A stretch of DNA of 32,922 nt, taken from assembly GCA_017458625.1 (NCBI GenBank), contig JAFTAH010000082.1, positions 1 through 32,922 on the forward strand, written 5' to 3'. The notes beneath the pieces were generated by a model. The model did not search any database. It worked only from the letters and a program-made list of their open reading frames with translations, and was not told the DNA's origin. Source of the DNA: Kiritimatiellia bacterium (GTDB lineage Bacteria; Verrucomicrobiota; Kiritimatiellia; CAIQIC01; Lenti-01). Shown here piece by piece: positions 24,764-32,159 of the stretch (position 1 is the stretch's first letter; each line of letters starts with the position of its first letter). Position numbers and translations under genes: made by a program.

Positions 24764-24770
24764 GACAAGG

Positions 24771-25205
24771 CTACGGCTGCGGCGCAACGGGAACCGGCCG
24801 CAGGGGCGAGGCCGCCCGCCGAAGCAGGGCACGCTCGGGCGGCGGATCAAAATGCATGACGGGTTCCACCGTCGCCGCCACCGCTCCCGGCGAGGCAAGC
24901 CCGCTCTCGGCATAGCGGGAAGCAATATCGTCGGCCAACTGCTGGGGCGTCAGGCCCGTCGCGCGCAACATGCCGGCGAAGGGGAGCAAAACGTTCCCAT
25001 CGGAGTCGACAATCTCGCGGAAGGGGGGAATACCCGTCTGGCCCACTCCCTCGACCTCGACCACGATGGCATCGCCCGGTGTCAAGGGCGCATTGACATC
25101 CTCGACGGGAACTGCCGCCGCGCTCCCCCCACGAGCCCAGCCAATAAGGCCAAGCACAAAGACCAGGCCAATGGCCGGAACTAGGCGGGCCGGCAGGAGC
25201 GACAT
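24771..25205 (-). CDS. Minimal polysaccharide-export (Poly_export) domain protein
   Basis: A 144-residue exported protein with an N-terminal membrane or signal segment (residues 8-30). One Poly_export domain covers about residues 40-110 (LTPGDAIVVEVEG, then REIVDSDGNVLLPFAGMLRATGLT). Full-length Wza-type proteins are over 350 residues and add SLBB domains and a C-terminal helix. This one stops after the first domain and a short Pro-rich tail. There is no lipobox cysteine. No capsule genes are nearby. It follows the PTS IIA gene by 21 bases on the same strand and is probably co-transcribed. It may be a periplasmic adaptor or a domain fragment kept for another use. Confidence 0.75.
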   Translation of the reverse strand: MSLLPARLVPAIGLVFVLGLIGWARGGSAAAVPVEDVNAPLTPGDAIVVEVEGVGQTGIPPFREIVDSDGNVLLPFAGMLRATGLTPQQLADDIASRYAESGLASPGAVAATVEPVMHFDPPPERALLRRAASPLRPVPVAPQP

Positions 25206-25226
25206 GGCAGACGCGCTACGCGGCGA

Positions 25227-25673
25227 TTAGTTGAGGATGAGGTCCAAGACCGTCTGGGGCTCCGTCGCCGCCAGAATCTTGGCCCGGACCGAGGCATCGT
25301 TGAGCGGGCGCGAAATCTCGGCCAGGAACTGGATGTGAGGCCCCGTGCGGGAATCCGGCGAGACGGTCATGACGAAAATACTGGAAAGCTGGCCATCAAG
25401 GGCGCCAAAGTCGACGCCATCGCGCTTGATGCCGAGGGCCGCCACCAGGCAGTCGACCGCATCGGTCTTGCCATGCGGGATGGCCACGCCATTCTGCATT
25501 CCGGTAGACATCCGGTGCTCGCGTTCGCTGACGGCCTTGAGCACCGCATCACGATCCCGGACATGTCCCGAGGCGGCCAGCAGATCAACCATCTCGGCCA
25601 GGATCTCGTCCTTGGTATTCCCCTTGAGATGGAGGCAAATCGTTTCAATAGTCAGAGGCTTCTTCATGTTCAT
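25227..25673 (-). CDS. PTS IIA domain protein (fructose/nitrogen-regulatory type)
   Basis: A 148-residue single-domain IIA protein. The phosphorylated histidine is H67 in NGVAIPHGKT. The flanking sequence (SEREHRMSTGMQ, FVMTVSPDSRTGPHIQFLAEISRPL) is typical of the fructose/mannitol-PtsN family. No IIB or IIC transporter gene is adjacent, so a regulatory PtsN-like role, phosphorylated by EI/NPr, is more likely than sugar uptake. A GAGGA lies nine bases before the start. It is divergent from ribD. Confidence 0.9.
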   Translation of the reverse strand: MNMKKPLTIETICLHLKGNTKDEILAEMVDLLAASGHVRDRDAVLKAVSEREHRMSTGMQNGVAIPHGKTDAVDCLVAALGIKRDGVDFGALDGQLSSIFVMTVSPDSRTGPHIQFLAEISRPLNDASVRAKILAATEPQTVLDLILN

Positions 25674-25716
25674 AGGAGGGATTCCTCGTGTGTGCGCGGC
25701 AAATTATCCTCTTCCG

Positions 25717-25735
25717 CTTGCTGTTTTCAAGCAAG
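25717..25735. other. Hairpin in the ptsN-like/ribD divergent spacer
   Basis: CTTGCT and AGCAAG pair around GTTTTCA. The 168-base spacer also holds GTGTGCGCGGCAAATTATC near 25689, resembling a phrase before adk. No FMN riboswitch consensus is visible before ribD. Confidence 0.4.
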
Positions 25736-25841
25736 AAGTCTCTTTTTGGGAAACCCATTTCGGGAAACTTGCGCCCGTCTCTCGCCTGGCTGGCCTTTCG
25801 GCTTGCAATTTCGCGCTCCATTCGCCAACAATTCCGGCCTT

Positions 25842-27002
25842 GTGAGCCATAACCTGCTACAACTTCCCGTCTTCGCCCCGCCCCCGCCAGACACGTCGAC
25901 CGCCACCGTCGATGCCCACTGGATGCGACTGGCCATCCGGCTCGCCCGCCGCGCCGAGGGCATGACGCGTCCCAACCCTGCCGTCGGCGCCATCGTCGTC
26001 GCCCCGGACGGCCGTTGTGTCGGCTTTGGCGACCACCTCCGCGCCGGCACGCCCCACGCCGAAGTCCATGCCCTTCGCCGCGCGGGTTCCCTGGCCTGCG
26101 GCGCCACGCTCTACGTCACCCTCGAGCCCTGCTCCACCACCAGCCGCACTCCCCCTTGCACCGAAGCCATCCTCCGCGCCGGCATTGCCCGCGTCGTCAT
26201 TGGCACGCTCGATCCCAATCCGCGCCACGCCGGCCGGGCCGTCCCCATGTTGCGCGACGCCGGCCTCGTCGTGGACGTCGGCTGCGAGGAACCCGCCTGT
26301 CGCGATCTTTTGGCGCCCTTTGCCACCTCTATGACGTGTTCACGCCCCTTCTTCCGCCTCAAGCTCGGCATGTCGCTCGACGCCCGTCTCGCCGACGCCT
26401 CCGGCCACTCCCGCTGGATTACCTCCCCCTCTTCCCGCGAGGCCGTGCAGGCCCTTCGCCGCCGCTCCGATGCCATCCTCGTCGGCGCCGGCACGCTCCG
26501 CGCCGACAATCCCAGCCTCCTCCCGCGCCCTTCCCACGGCCGCCGTCCCTACCGCATTGTCTGCGCCCGCCACGCCGACCTCCCCCTCGACGCCCAGCTC
26601 TTCACGGATGCCGCCGCCGACCGCACCCTCGTCGCCGCTCCCGACGGCTGGCAGCCCGACACCGCCGAAGCCCTACGCGCGCGTGGCGTGACCGTCCTTC
26701 CCCTCCCCGCCGACGAACCCGCCTATTTCTCCGCCCTCGCCGCCCACCTCCACGCCCTTGGCCTCCTCTCCGTCCTCTGCGAAGGCGGCCCCCACCTCGC
26801 CGCCGCCCTGCTCCGGTGCCACCTCGTCGACGAACTCCATCTCTTCCTCGCGCCCCTCGTTCTCGGCGATGCCGCCCTGCCCACCTTTTCCGCCTTCTCT
26901 GCCCCTCTCGCCGACGCCCCGCGTTTCCGCCTCCTGTCCTCCGCCTCCTGCGGCCCCGACGTCCACCTTGTCTACGCCCCCGCCGCCTCGCCCCCCGCCT
27001 AG
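25842..27002 (+). CDS. ribD: Bifunctional riboflavin deaminase/reductase RibD
   Basis: About 386 residues, two enzymes in one chain that perform the second and third steps of riboflavin synthesis from GTP. The deaminase domain (about 26-150) has the zinc ligands H72 (PHAEVHAL), C97 and C106 (LEPCSTTSRTPPC) and catalytic E74. The usual Gly before RTPPC is Ser here. The reductase domain (about 160-375) begins PFFRLKLGMSLDARLA and has the NADPH-site region AILVGAGTLRADNPSLLPR and a late LCEGGPHLAAALL. The start is uncertain: GTG at 25842 keeps the conserved VDAHWMRLA lead-in, while the first ATG, at 25923, would begin at the M of that phrase. Riboflavin synthase follows 11 bases later. Confidence 0.93.
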   Translation: MSHNLLQLPVFAPPPPDTSTATVDAHWMRLAIRLARRAEGMTRPNPAVGAIVVAPDGRCVGFGDHLRAGTPHAEVHALRRAGSLACGATLYVTLEPCSTTSRTPPCTEAILRAGIARVVIGTLDPNPRHAGRAVPMLRDAGLVVDVGCEEPACRDLLAPFATSMTCSRPFFRLKLGMSLDARLADASGHSRWITSPSSREAVQALRRRSDAILVGAGTLRADNPSLLPRPSHGRRPYRIVCARHADLPLDAQLFTDAAADRTLVAAPDGWQPDTAEALRARGVTVLPLPADEPAYFSALAAHLHALGLLSVLCEGGPHLAAALLRCHLVDELHLFLAPLVLGDAALPTFSAFSAPLADAPRFRLLSSASCGPDVHLVYAPAASPPA

Positions 27003-27013
27003 AAGAGAACACT

Positions 27014-27700
27014 ATGTTCACTGGTCTCGTCCAAGCTCTCGCCCATCTCCATTCCCTCGCCCCGCGCACCGCCGAGGCGGCCACTCTGCGCCTACGCCTC
27101 GATGCCCCGCTCCCCGGCCGCTCCCTGGAAATCGGCGAATCCATCGCGGTCAACGGCATCTGCCTCACGCTGACCGCCGCTCCCTCCCCCCTCGACCTTT
27201 CGTTTGACATCCTCCGCGAAACGCTGGCCCGCACCGCCTTGGCCCACAAGACGCCGGGTGCCCTCCTCAATCTCGAACGCGCCCTCCGCGTCGGCGACCC
27301 GCTGGGCGGCCACCTCGTCACCGGGCACGTCGACGGCACCGCCCGCCTCCTGGCCGCCACCCCCGCCGGCCCCGACATCGCCCTCCGCCTCCGTCTTGCC
27401 CCCGACCGAGCCCCCGACATCCGCCCCTACCTCCTTCCCAAGGGCTCCATCGCCCTCGACGGCACCTCCCTCACCCTTGCCGAGGTCGACAACGACACCT
27501 TTGCCGTCCACCTCATCCCCCACACCCGCACCCAGACCGCCCTCCACGCCCTCCGTCCCGGCGACCTCCTGAACGTCGAGGCCGATCTCCTGGCCAAGGC
27601 CGCCGCCGGGGCTCTGCGCACCTCCTCGGCCGCCACTGGCGATGCGCCGCCCCCCCCCGCCATCACCTGGCAACGCCTCCACGACGCCGGCTTCTGCTGA
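27014..27700 (+). CDS. ribE: Riboflavin synthase, alpha chain
   Basis: A 228-residue lumazine-binding protein that dismutates two 6,7-dimethyl-8-ribityllumazine molecules to riboflavin. It starts with the invariant MFTGLV. The two homologous barrels are visible: SIAVNGICLTLT in the first and SIALDGTSLTLAEV in the second, with GHLVTGHVDG between. The final residues (PPAITWQRLHDAGFC) extend a little past the family norm. Translation follows ribD closely. The ribBA and ribH genes are not in the window. Confidence 0.96.
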   Translation: MFTGLVQALAHLHSLAPRTAEAATLRLRLDAPLPGRSLEIGESIAVNGICLTLTAAPSPLDLSFDILRETLARTALAHKTPGALLNLERALRVGDPLGGHLVTGHVDGTARLLAATPAGPDIALRLRLAPDRAPDIRPYLLPKGSIALDGTSLTLAEVDNDTFAVHLIPHTRTQTALHALRPGDLLNVEADLLAKAAAGALRTSSAATGDAPPPPAITWQRLHDAGFC

Positions 27701-27795
27701 CGCCTTTCCCGCCGTCCCCCACCACCGCAAAATCCGCATAAATCCCTTTCTTTCACCGAAATCTCACAACCACCCCTCCTGAAAGGACTCGCCTC

Positions 27796-28704
27796 ATGAC
27801 TGCTCCCACCCTCCTCATCCTCGCCGCCGGCATGGGCTCCCGCTACGGGGGCCTCAAGCAGCTCGATCCCATGGGCCCCGCTGGCGAAACCGTCCTCGAC
27901 TACTCCATCCATGACGCCCTCCGCGCCGGCTTCGGCCGCGTCGTGTTCGTCGTCCGCCGCGACATCCTCGAGCCCTTCAAGGCGGCCATCGGCGACCGCT
28001 GGAACGCCCGCGCCCCCGTTGCCTACGCCTTCCAGGAGCTCGACGACCTGCCCCCCGGCCACGCCGTCCCTGCCGACCGCGCCAAGCCCTGGGGCACCGC
28101 CCACGCCATCCGCGCCGCCCGCCACGAGATCGCCGGCCCCTTCGCAGCCATCAACGCCGACGACTTCTACGGCGCCGATGCCTTCCGGGTCCTCGCCGAC
28201 TACCTCTCTTCCCCGGCGCTCTCCCCAGCAGCCCACTGCATGGCGGCCTTCCGCCTCGACCAGACCCTCTCGCCCAACGGCACCGTCTCCCGCGGCGTCT
28301 GCCTCACCTCCTCCGACGGCCTTCTTGCCGGCATCCACGAACGCCTCCAAGTCCTCCGCGACCCCGCAACCGGCCTCCTGCGCGACCTCGCCGACTCCTC
28401 CACGCCCCTCACCGGCGCCGAACCTGTCTCCATGAACTGCTGGGGGTTCCTGCCCTCCCTCTTCGACGAGCTGGAAGCCGCCTTTTCCGCCTTCCTGGAC
28501 TCCCCTGCCGCCGCCTCGCCCAAGGCCGAATTCACCATCCCGGCCGTCATTGATGCCATGATCCGCTCCGGCCGGGGCACTGTTTCCGTCCTCCCCACCA
28601 CCTCCCGCTGGTTTGGCATCACCTACCGCGACGACGCCCCCCTCGTCCGCGCCTCCATCCGCGACCTCGTCTCCTCCGGTTTCTACCCCTCCCCCCTCAC
28701 CTAA
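27796..28704 (+). CDS. NTP-transferase family sugar nucleotidyltransferase
   Basis: A 302-residue protein of the nucleotidyltransferase fold. The signature LAAGMGSRYGGLKQL (residues 9-23) is the G-x-G-x-R nucleotide-binding loop with its lysine. NADDFYG near residue 116 provides the metal-binding aspartates, and WGTAHAI comes before it. It presumably activates a sugar-1-phosphate as a UDP-, dTDP- or GDP-sugar, but the substrate is not evident and no partner kinase or epimerase is adjacent. The start has GAAAGGA eight bases upstream. Confidence 0.82.
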   Translation: MTAPTLLILAAGMGSRYGGLKQLDPMGPAGETVLDYSIHDALRAGFGRVVFVVRRDILEPFKAAIGDRWNARAPVAYAFQELDDLPPGHAVPADRAKPWGTAHAIRAARHEIAGPFAAINADDFYGADAFRVLADYLSSPALSPAAHCMAAFRLDQTLSPNGTVSRGVCLTSSDGLLAGIHERLQVLRDPATGLLRDLADSSTPLTGAEPVSMNCWGFLPSLFDELEAAFSAFLDSPAAASPKAEFTIPAVIDAMIRSGRGTVSVLPTTSRWFGITYRDDAPLVRASIRDLVSSGFYPSPLT

Positions 28705-28717
28705 CCTTCCCTTCCAC

Positions 28718-28741
28718 AATTCTGTAATTCTGTAATTCTGT
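28718..28741. repeat. Octamer tandem repeat AATTCTGT before larE-bioB
   Basis: Three perfect copies of AATTCTGT, with a fourth alone at 28807-28814. The last copy runs into TGTGATAAT (28739-28747), an extended -10-like sequence, so this AT-rich patch may hold the promoter of the fusion gene. The -35 box is unclear. No ribosome-binding site precedes the start. Confidence 0.65.
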
Positions 28742-28823
28742 GATAATTCTCCTCTCCCTCTTCCCCGCCTGCCACATCCCCTTCCTCCCCCATATCAAAA
28801 CCCTGTAATTCTGTTAAAACATA

Positions 28824-30599
28824 ATGCCCCTCCCCCCTCTTGCCCCCCTCTCCTCCCTCCTCCGCTCCTTCGGCTCCGTGGCCATTGCCTATTCCGGCGG
28901 CACGGACTCGACCTTCCTCCTCAAGGTCGCGCATGACGTCCTCGGCGAAAAATGCGTCGCCTTCATGGTCGTTTCGCCCTTCCTGCCGCGCCGCGACCTT
29001 GCCTCCGCCCGCGCCTGGTGCCAAGCGGAAGGCATTCGGCTCGTCGAACTCGCCGCCAATCCCACCACGGATCCGCAGGTCGCCGTCAATCCCCCGGACC
29101 GCTGCTACTTCTGCAAAAAAAACGACTTTTCCCTTATCCTCGAGGCCGCCCGCAAGGAATCCCTCGCCGTGGTCTGCGACGGCACCAACCTCGACGACCT
29201 CGCCGACTACCGCCCTGGGGCGCAGGCGGTAGCCGAACTCGGCGTGCGCAGCCCGCTTCGGGAATGCGGCCTTGCCAAGGCCGCCATCCGCGACCTCTCG
29301 CGCCAGCTCGGACTCCCCACCTGGAACCAGCCGGCCGCCGCCTGCCTCGCCTCCCGCATCCCCTACGGCGAAACCATCACCCCTGAAAAGCTCCGCCTCG
29401 TCGACGCCGCGGAAGATATCCTCCAGGCTGCCGGTTTTCGCCAAGTCCGCGTCCGCCTCCACGGCGGCAAGCTGGCCCGCATCGAGGTCCCTCCCGCCGA
29501 CATGTCCCGCCTGCTTGCCCGGCGCGAAGACCTCCTCGCCCAACTCTCCGCCCTCGGCCTGCCCTACGTCTCGCTCGACCTCGAGGGCTACCGCATGGGC
29601 AGCCTGAACGAAGCCCTCCTCTCCCCCGCCGCCGCCGCCGAGCGAATCCTTGGCGGAGGTGCCCTCACCCCTGCCGAGGCCCTCCACCTTCTCCGCCACG
29701 CGCCGCGCCCGGACCTCTACGAGGCGGCCCACCGCGTCACCGTCGCCCTCGCCAGCCGCCACTTCGACTTCTGCGCCATCGTCAATGCCCGCTGCGGCCA
29801 ATGCGCCGAGGACTGCAAATGGTGCGCCCAGAGCGCCCGCTGGCACACGGGCGTCGAAACGTTCGGCTGGATAGGCACGGAGGCCTGCGTGCAAGCGGCC
29901 CGGAAAGCTGAGGCGACAGGCGCCGAGCGCATCGGCATCGTCACCTCGGGCCGCGCCCAGACCCCGCGCCAGCTCGACGAACTCTGCGATGCCCTCCGCG
30001 AAATGAAAAAGCGCACCCGCATCCACCTCTGCGGCTCGCTCGGCCTGCTCCAGGAGGACGAGCTCCGTCGCCTCCGCGAGGCCGGACTCGAATCGCTCCA
30101 CTGCAACCTTGAGACCGCCCCCTCGCACTTCCGCGACCTCTGCACCACCCACCTCCTGGCCGACAAGCTTGCCACCCTCCGCGCCGCCCGCCGCGTCGGC
30201 CTGGACATCTGCTGTGGCGGCATCATCGGCATGGGCGAGACGGACGCACAGCTCGTCGAATTCGCCTTCGCCCTCGCGGAACTCCAGCCCCGTTCGATTC
30301 CGGTGAACATCCTGCGCCCCATCCCCGGCACCCCGCTCGGCAACTCGCCCGTCCTTGCCGAAGCCCGCATTCTCGACGCCATCGCCCTCCTCCGCCTCGT
30401 CAACCCGCATGCCGCTCTCCGCTTCGCGGGAGGCCGCACCCAGCTCTCCGACGACGCCGCCCGCCGTGCCGTCTACATCGGCATCAACGCCGGCATCTCC
30501 GGCCCGATGCTCACGACGCCCGGCCCGGCCTACGACGACGACCGCGCCCTCGCCCAGGAAGCCGGCTACGAAGTCTGCCAGCACCTCCGCCCCGAATAG
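28824..30599 (+). CDS. LarE-type sulfur transferase fused to biotin synthase (BioB)
   Basis: A 591-residue two-enzyme protein. Residues 1-265 are a LarE family PP-loop ATPase: the loop YSGGTDST at 23-30, C94 and C97 in DRCYFCKK, CDGTNLDDLADYRPG at 118-132, and C174 in ACLASRIPYG. LarE donates sulfur to the nickel-pincer cofactor. Residues 270-591 are a radical SAM biotin synthase with the SAM cluster at C327, C331 and C334 (CAEDCKWC), CCGGIIGMGE at 463-472 and LRFAGGRTQ near the end. The cysteine equivalent to E. coli C97 is Gly371, whereas C403 and C463 are kept and C427 is additional (HCNLETAP). The linker is short and no in-frame start codon with a ribosome-binding site permits separate BioB. 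The CDF gene begins two bases after its stop. No other bio or lar gene is visible. Confidence 0.93.
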   Translation: MPLPPLAPLSSLLRSFGSVAIAYSGGTDSTFLLKVAHDVLGEKCVAFMVVSPFLPRRDLASARAWCQAEGIRLVELAANPTTDPQVAVNPPDRCYFCKKNDFSLILEAARKESLAVVCDGTNLDDLADYRPGAQAVAELGVRSPLRECGLAKAAIRDLSRQLGLPTWNQPAAACLASRIPYGETITPEKLRLVDAAEDILQAAGFRQVRVRLHGGKLARIEVPPADMSRLLARREDLLAQLSALGLPYVSLDLEGYRMGSLNEALLSPAAAAERILGGGALTPAEALHLLRHAPRPDLYEAAHRVTVALASRHFDFCAIVNARCGQCAEDCKWCAQSARWHTGVETFGWIGTEACVQAARKAEATGAERIGIVTSGRAQTPRQLDELCDALREMKKRTRIHLCGSLGLLQEDELRRLREAGLESLHCNLETAPSHFRDLCTTHLLADKLATLRAARRVGLDICCGGIIGMGETDAQLVEFAFALAELQPRSIPVNILRPIPGTPLGNSPVLAEARILDAIALLRLVNPHAALRFAGGRTQLSDDAARRAVYIGINAGISGPMLTTPGPAYDDDRALAQEAGYEVCQHLRPE

Positions 30600-30600
30600 C

Positions 30601-31593
30601 ATGACCCGTCTTGCCACAACCGACAATGGTTCCGATGTCCGCCGCGCCACCCTCGCCGGACTCGTCGCCAACCTCCTGCTGGCCGCCCTCAAGTTCGTTG
30701 TCGGCGCGCTCACTCGCTCCCAGGCCCTGGTCGCGGATGCCGCCCACAGTGCCTCCGACCTCGCCACCGATGTCGCCATCCTTGCCGGTTCCCATTTCTG
30801 GAATGCCCCGCCCGATGCCAACCATCCCCATGGCCATCGTCGCATCGAAACCCTGGTCTCCCTAGGCATTGGCCTGGCCGTGGTCGCCGTGGGTGTCGGC
30901 CTCGCCCTCGAGGCCTTGCGCGCCCTTTGGACTGCCCGCACCACGGCGCCCGCCGTGCCGCCGTCGCTCCCGGTCGCCCTCTGCGCCCTGGCCTCGCTCG
31001 CGGTCAAGGAGGCCCTCTTCCACTTCACCCGCCACGCCGCCCGCGTCGTCCGCAGCCCGGCCCTCGAGGCCAACGCCTGGCACCACCGCAGCGACGCCAT
31101 CAGCTCCATCTCCGTCCTGCTGGCCGCTCTCCTCTCGCAATTCTTCCCGTCGTTCCCGCATTTCGACACCCTTGGCGCCCTGATCGTCTCTGTGCTTATC
31201 ATCCGCTCCGGACTCGCCATCGTCCGCCCGGAACTCGGCGAAGCCGCCGACGAGGGGGCCCCGCCCGAAACCGTCCGACAGCTCCTCGGGCTCGCCAACG
31301 CCGTCCCCGGCGTCCTGAGCATCCACGACTTCCGCACCCGCCGCATCGGCTCCGACCTGCAGGTCACCCTCCACATTGTCGTCAACCCTGACCTCACCCT
31401 CCGCGAAGCCCACGACCTCTCCGAGCGCGTCGAACACGTTCTCCTCAGCGCCAACCTCCACGTCATCGACGCCCTCGTCCACGTCGACCCCTTCTCCCCC
31501 GAAAAAGCCGGCCCCCCTGCCCCCTCTCCGCATCTGCCGGAGCGCGATGGGCAAGCCACAGGGAAAAACAGGGCGCAGGACTGCCCTCGTTAG
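30601..31593 (+). CDS. CDF family divalent-cation efflux transporter
   Basis: A 330-residue inner-membrane metal/proton antiporter with six predicted helices and a C-terminal cytoplasmic domain. The transport site is formed by DAAHSASD in helix 2 and HHRSDA in helix 5, each with the H-x3-D spacing of the family. Helix 6 is followed by a ferredoxin-like regulatory domain (about 215-300). The last 30 residues are a charged tail. HPHGHRRIE in the loop after helix 2 adds histidines. Substrates in the family include Zn, Fe, Co, Ni and Mn; the sequence does not decide. Its start lies two bases after the larE-bioB stop, so the two are coupled, which makes nickel or iron plausible. Confidence 0.93.
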   Translation: MTRLATTDNGSDVRRATLAGLVANLLLAALKFVVGALTRSQALVADAAHSASDLATDVAILAGSHFWNAPPDANHPHGHRRIETLVSLGIGLAVVAVGVGLALEALRALWTARTTAPAVPPSLPVALCALASLAVKEALFHFTRHAARVVRSPALEANAWHHRSDAISSISVLLAALLSQFFPSFPHFDTLGALIVSVLIIRSGLAIVRPELGEAADEGAPPETVRQLLGLANAVPGVLSIHDFRTRRIGSDLQVTLHIVVNPDLTLREAHDLSERVEHVLLSANLHVIDALVHVDPFSPEKAGPPAPSPHLPERDGQATGKNRAQDCPR

Positions 31594-31652
31594 AGCAATT
31601 CCGGAATAGATGCAAACGTCCGGCAGGCATGGGGCCGACCGTCAGGCGGGCC
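31592..31652 (+). repeat. Dispersed repeat, copy B
   Basis: Starts AGAGCAATTCCGGAATAG next to a TTAG tetramer and matches the minus strand of 1554-1612 across about 60 bases. It overlaps the CDF stop codon by two bases. It is one of several right-end elements beginning AGAGC and containing a GACCG-C-GGCGGGCC block. Confidence 0.75.
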
Positions 31653-31696
31653 TTACCGGGAAGGCCGCGTGCTGCAGAGGCAGGAAAGGGGACAGT

Positions 31697-31816
31697 CTAG
31701 AGCGGTTTGCAGAATAGCGTAGCCACAAACAGGTAGGGCCCGACCGCCGGGCGGGCCGTTTGCCAAAACCGCCCATAAACGTCCCCATCCCGTCGTCGCC
31801 CCTTGACCGCTCTTTA
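31697..31816 (+). mobile_element. Small MITE-like element
   Basis: AGAGCGGT at 31699-31706 and ACCGCTCT at 31806-31813 form perfect 8-bp inverted ends of a 115-bp unit with no coding capacity. The left end abuts CTAG. Its left half parallels copy B base by base for long stretches (AGAATAG, then GCCCGACCGCCGGGCGGGCC). Its inside and neighbourhood repeat the CGCCCGGCGGTCGG block. Confidence 0.6.
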
Positions 31817-31829
31817 TCCACCCTTTCCC

Positions 31830-31855
31830 GACCGGGCCGCCCGGCGGTCGGCCCC
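31830..31855 (+). repeat. GC-rich block shared with copies A and B
   Basis: GGGCCGCCCGGCGGTCGGCC stands here without the AGAGC arm. The identical 20 bases are at 1554-1573, and the related block on the opposite strand is at 31737-31756. It can fold on itself (GGCCG with CGGCC). Confidence 0.7.
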
Positions 31856-31997
31856 GAATCCCTCCTCCCCCTCCGTCCCCGCCTCCCCCTCTCCCTCCCC
31901 CCTCTCGACTGCCTTTGATTGCTCTCGACACTCATTTCACCACCCCGAATCATTAGAACGGTTTTCAAATTACTGTAGCCATTTGGCGGGCGGCTTC

Positions 31998-32056
31998 CGG
32001 AGGTGCGGCTTCCAGCCGCGCAATAAATTTGGGCGCGACAGAATGTCGCACCTCCG
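31998..32056. repeat. Facing GGAGGTGCG hairpin repeats
   Basis: CGGAGGTGCG (31998-32007) and CGCACCTCCG (32047-32056) are a 10-bp inverted pair. Each runs into its own small hairpin: GCGGC-TTCCA-GCCGC at 32005-32019 and GCGACA-GAA-TGTCGC at 32035-32049. The two hairpins differ in sequence yet both remain paired. Confidence 0.6.
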
Positions 32057-32159
32057 AACCTTGTGGCCACACATTTTCGCAAAATGCTCTAGCCGTTCAT
32101 GCAAAACCCGTTTTGAGTCTCGAAGCGTGGTCAGGACGGGGGCGTAAGGATGTTCCCCA

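Noticed and set aside
25674-25841. FMN riboswitch before ribD
   Set aside because: The conserved AGGG-x-GGGTGAAATTCCC-type core is not present.
28701-31559. 952-codon open frame opposite larE-bioB and the CDF gene
   Set aside because: An antisense shadow across two genes with clear catalytic motifs.
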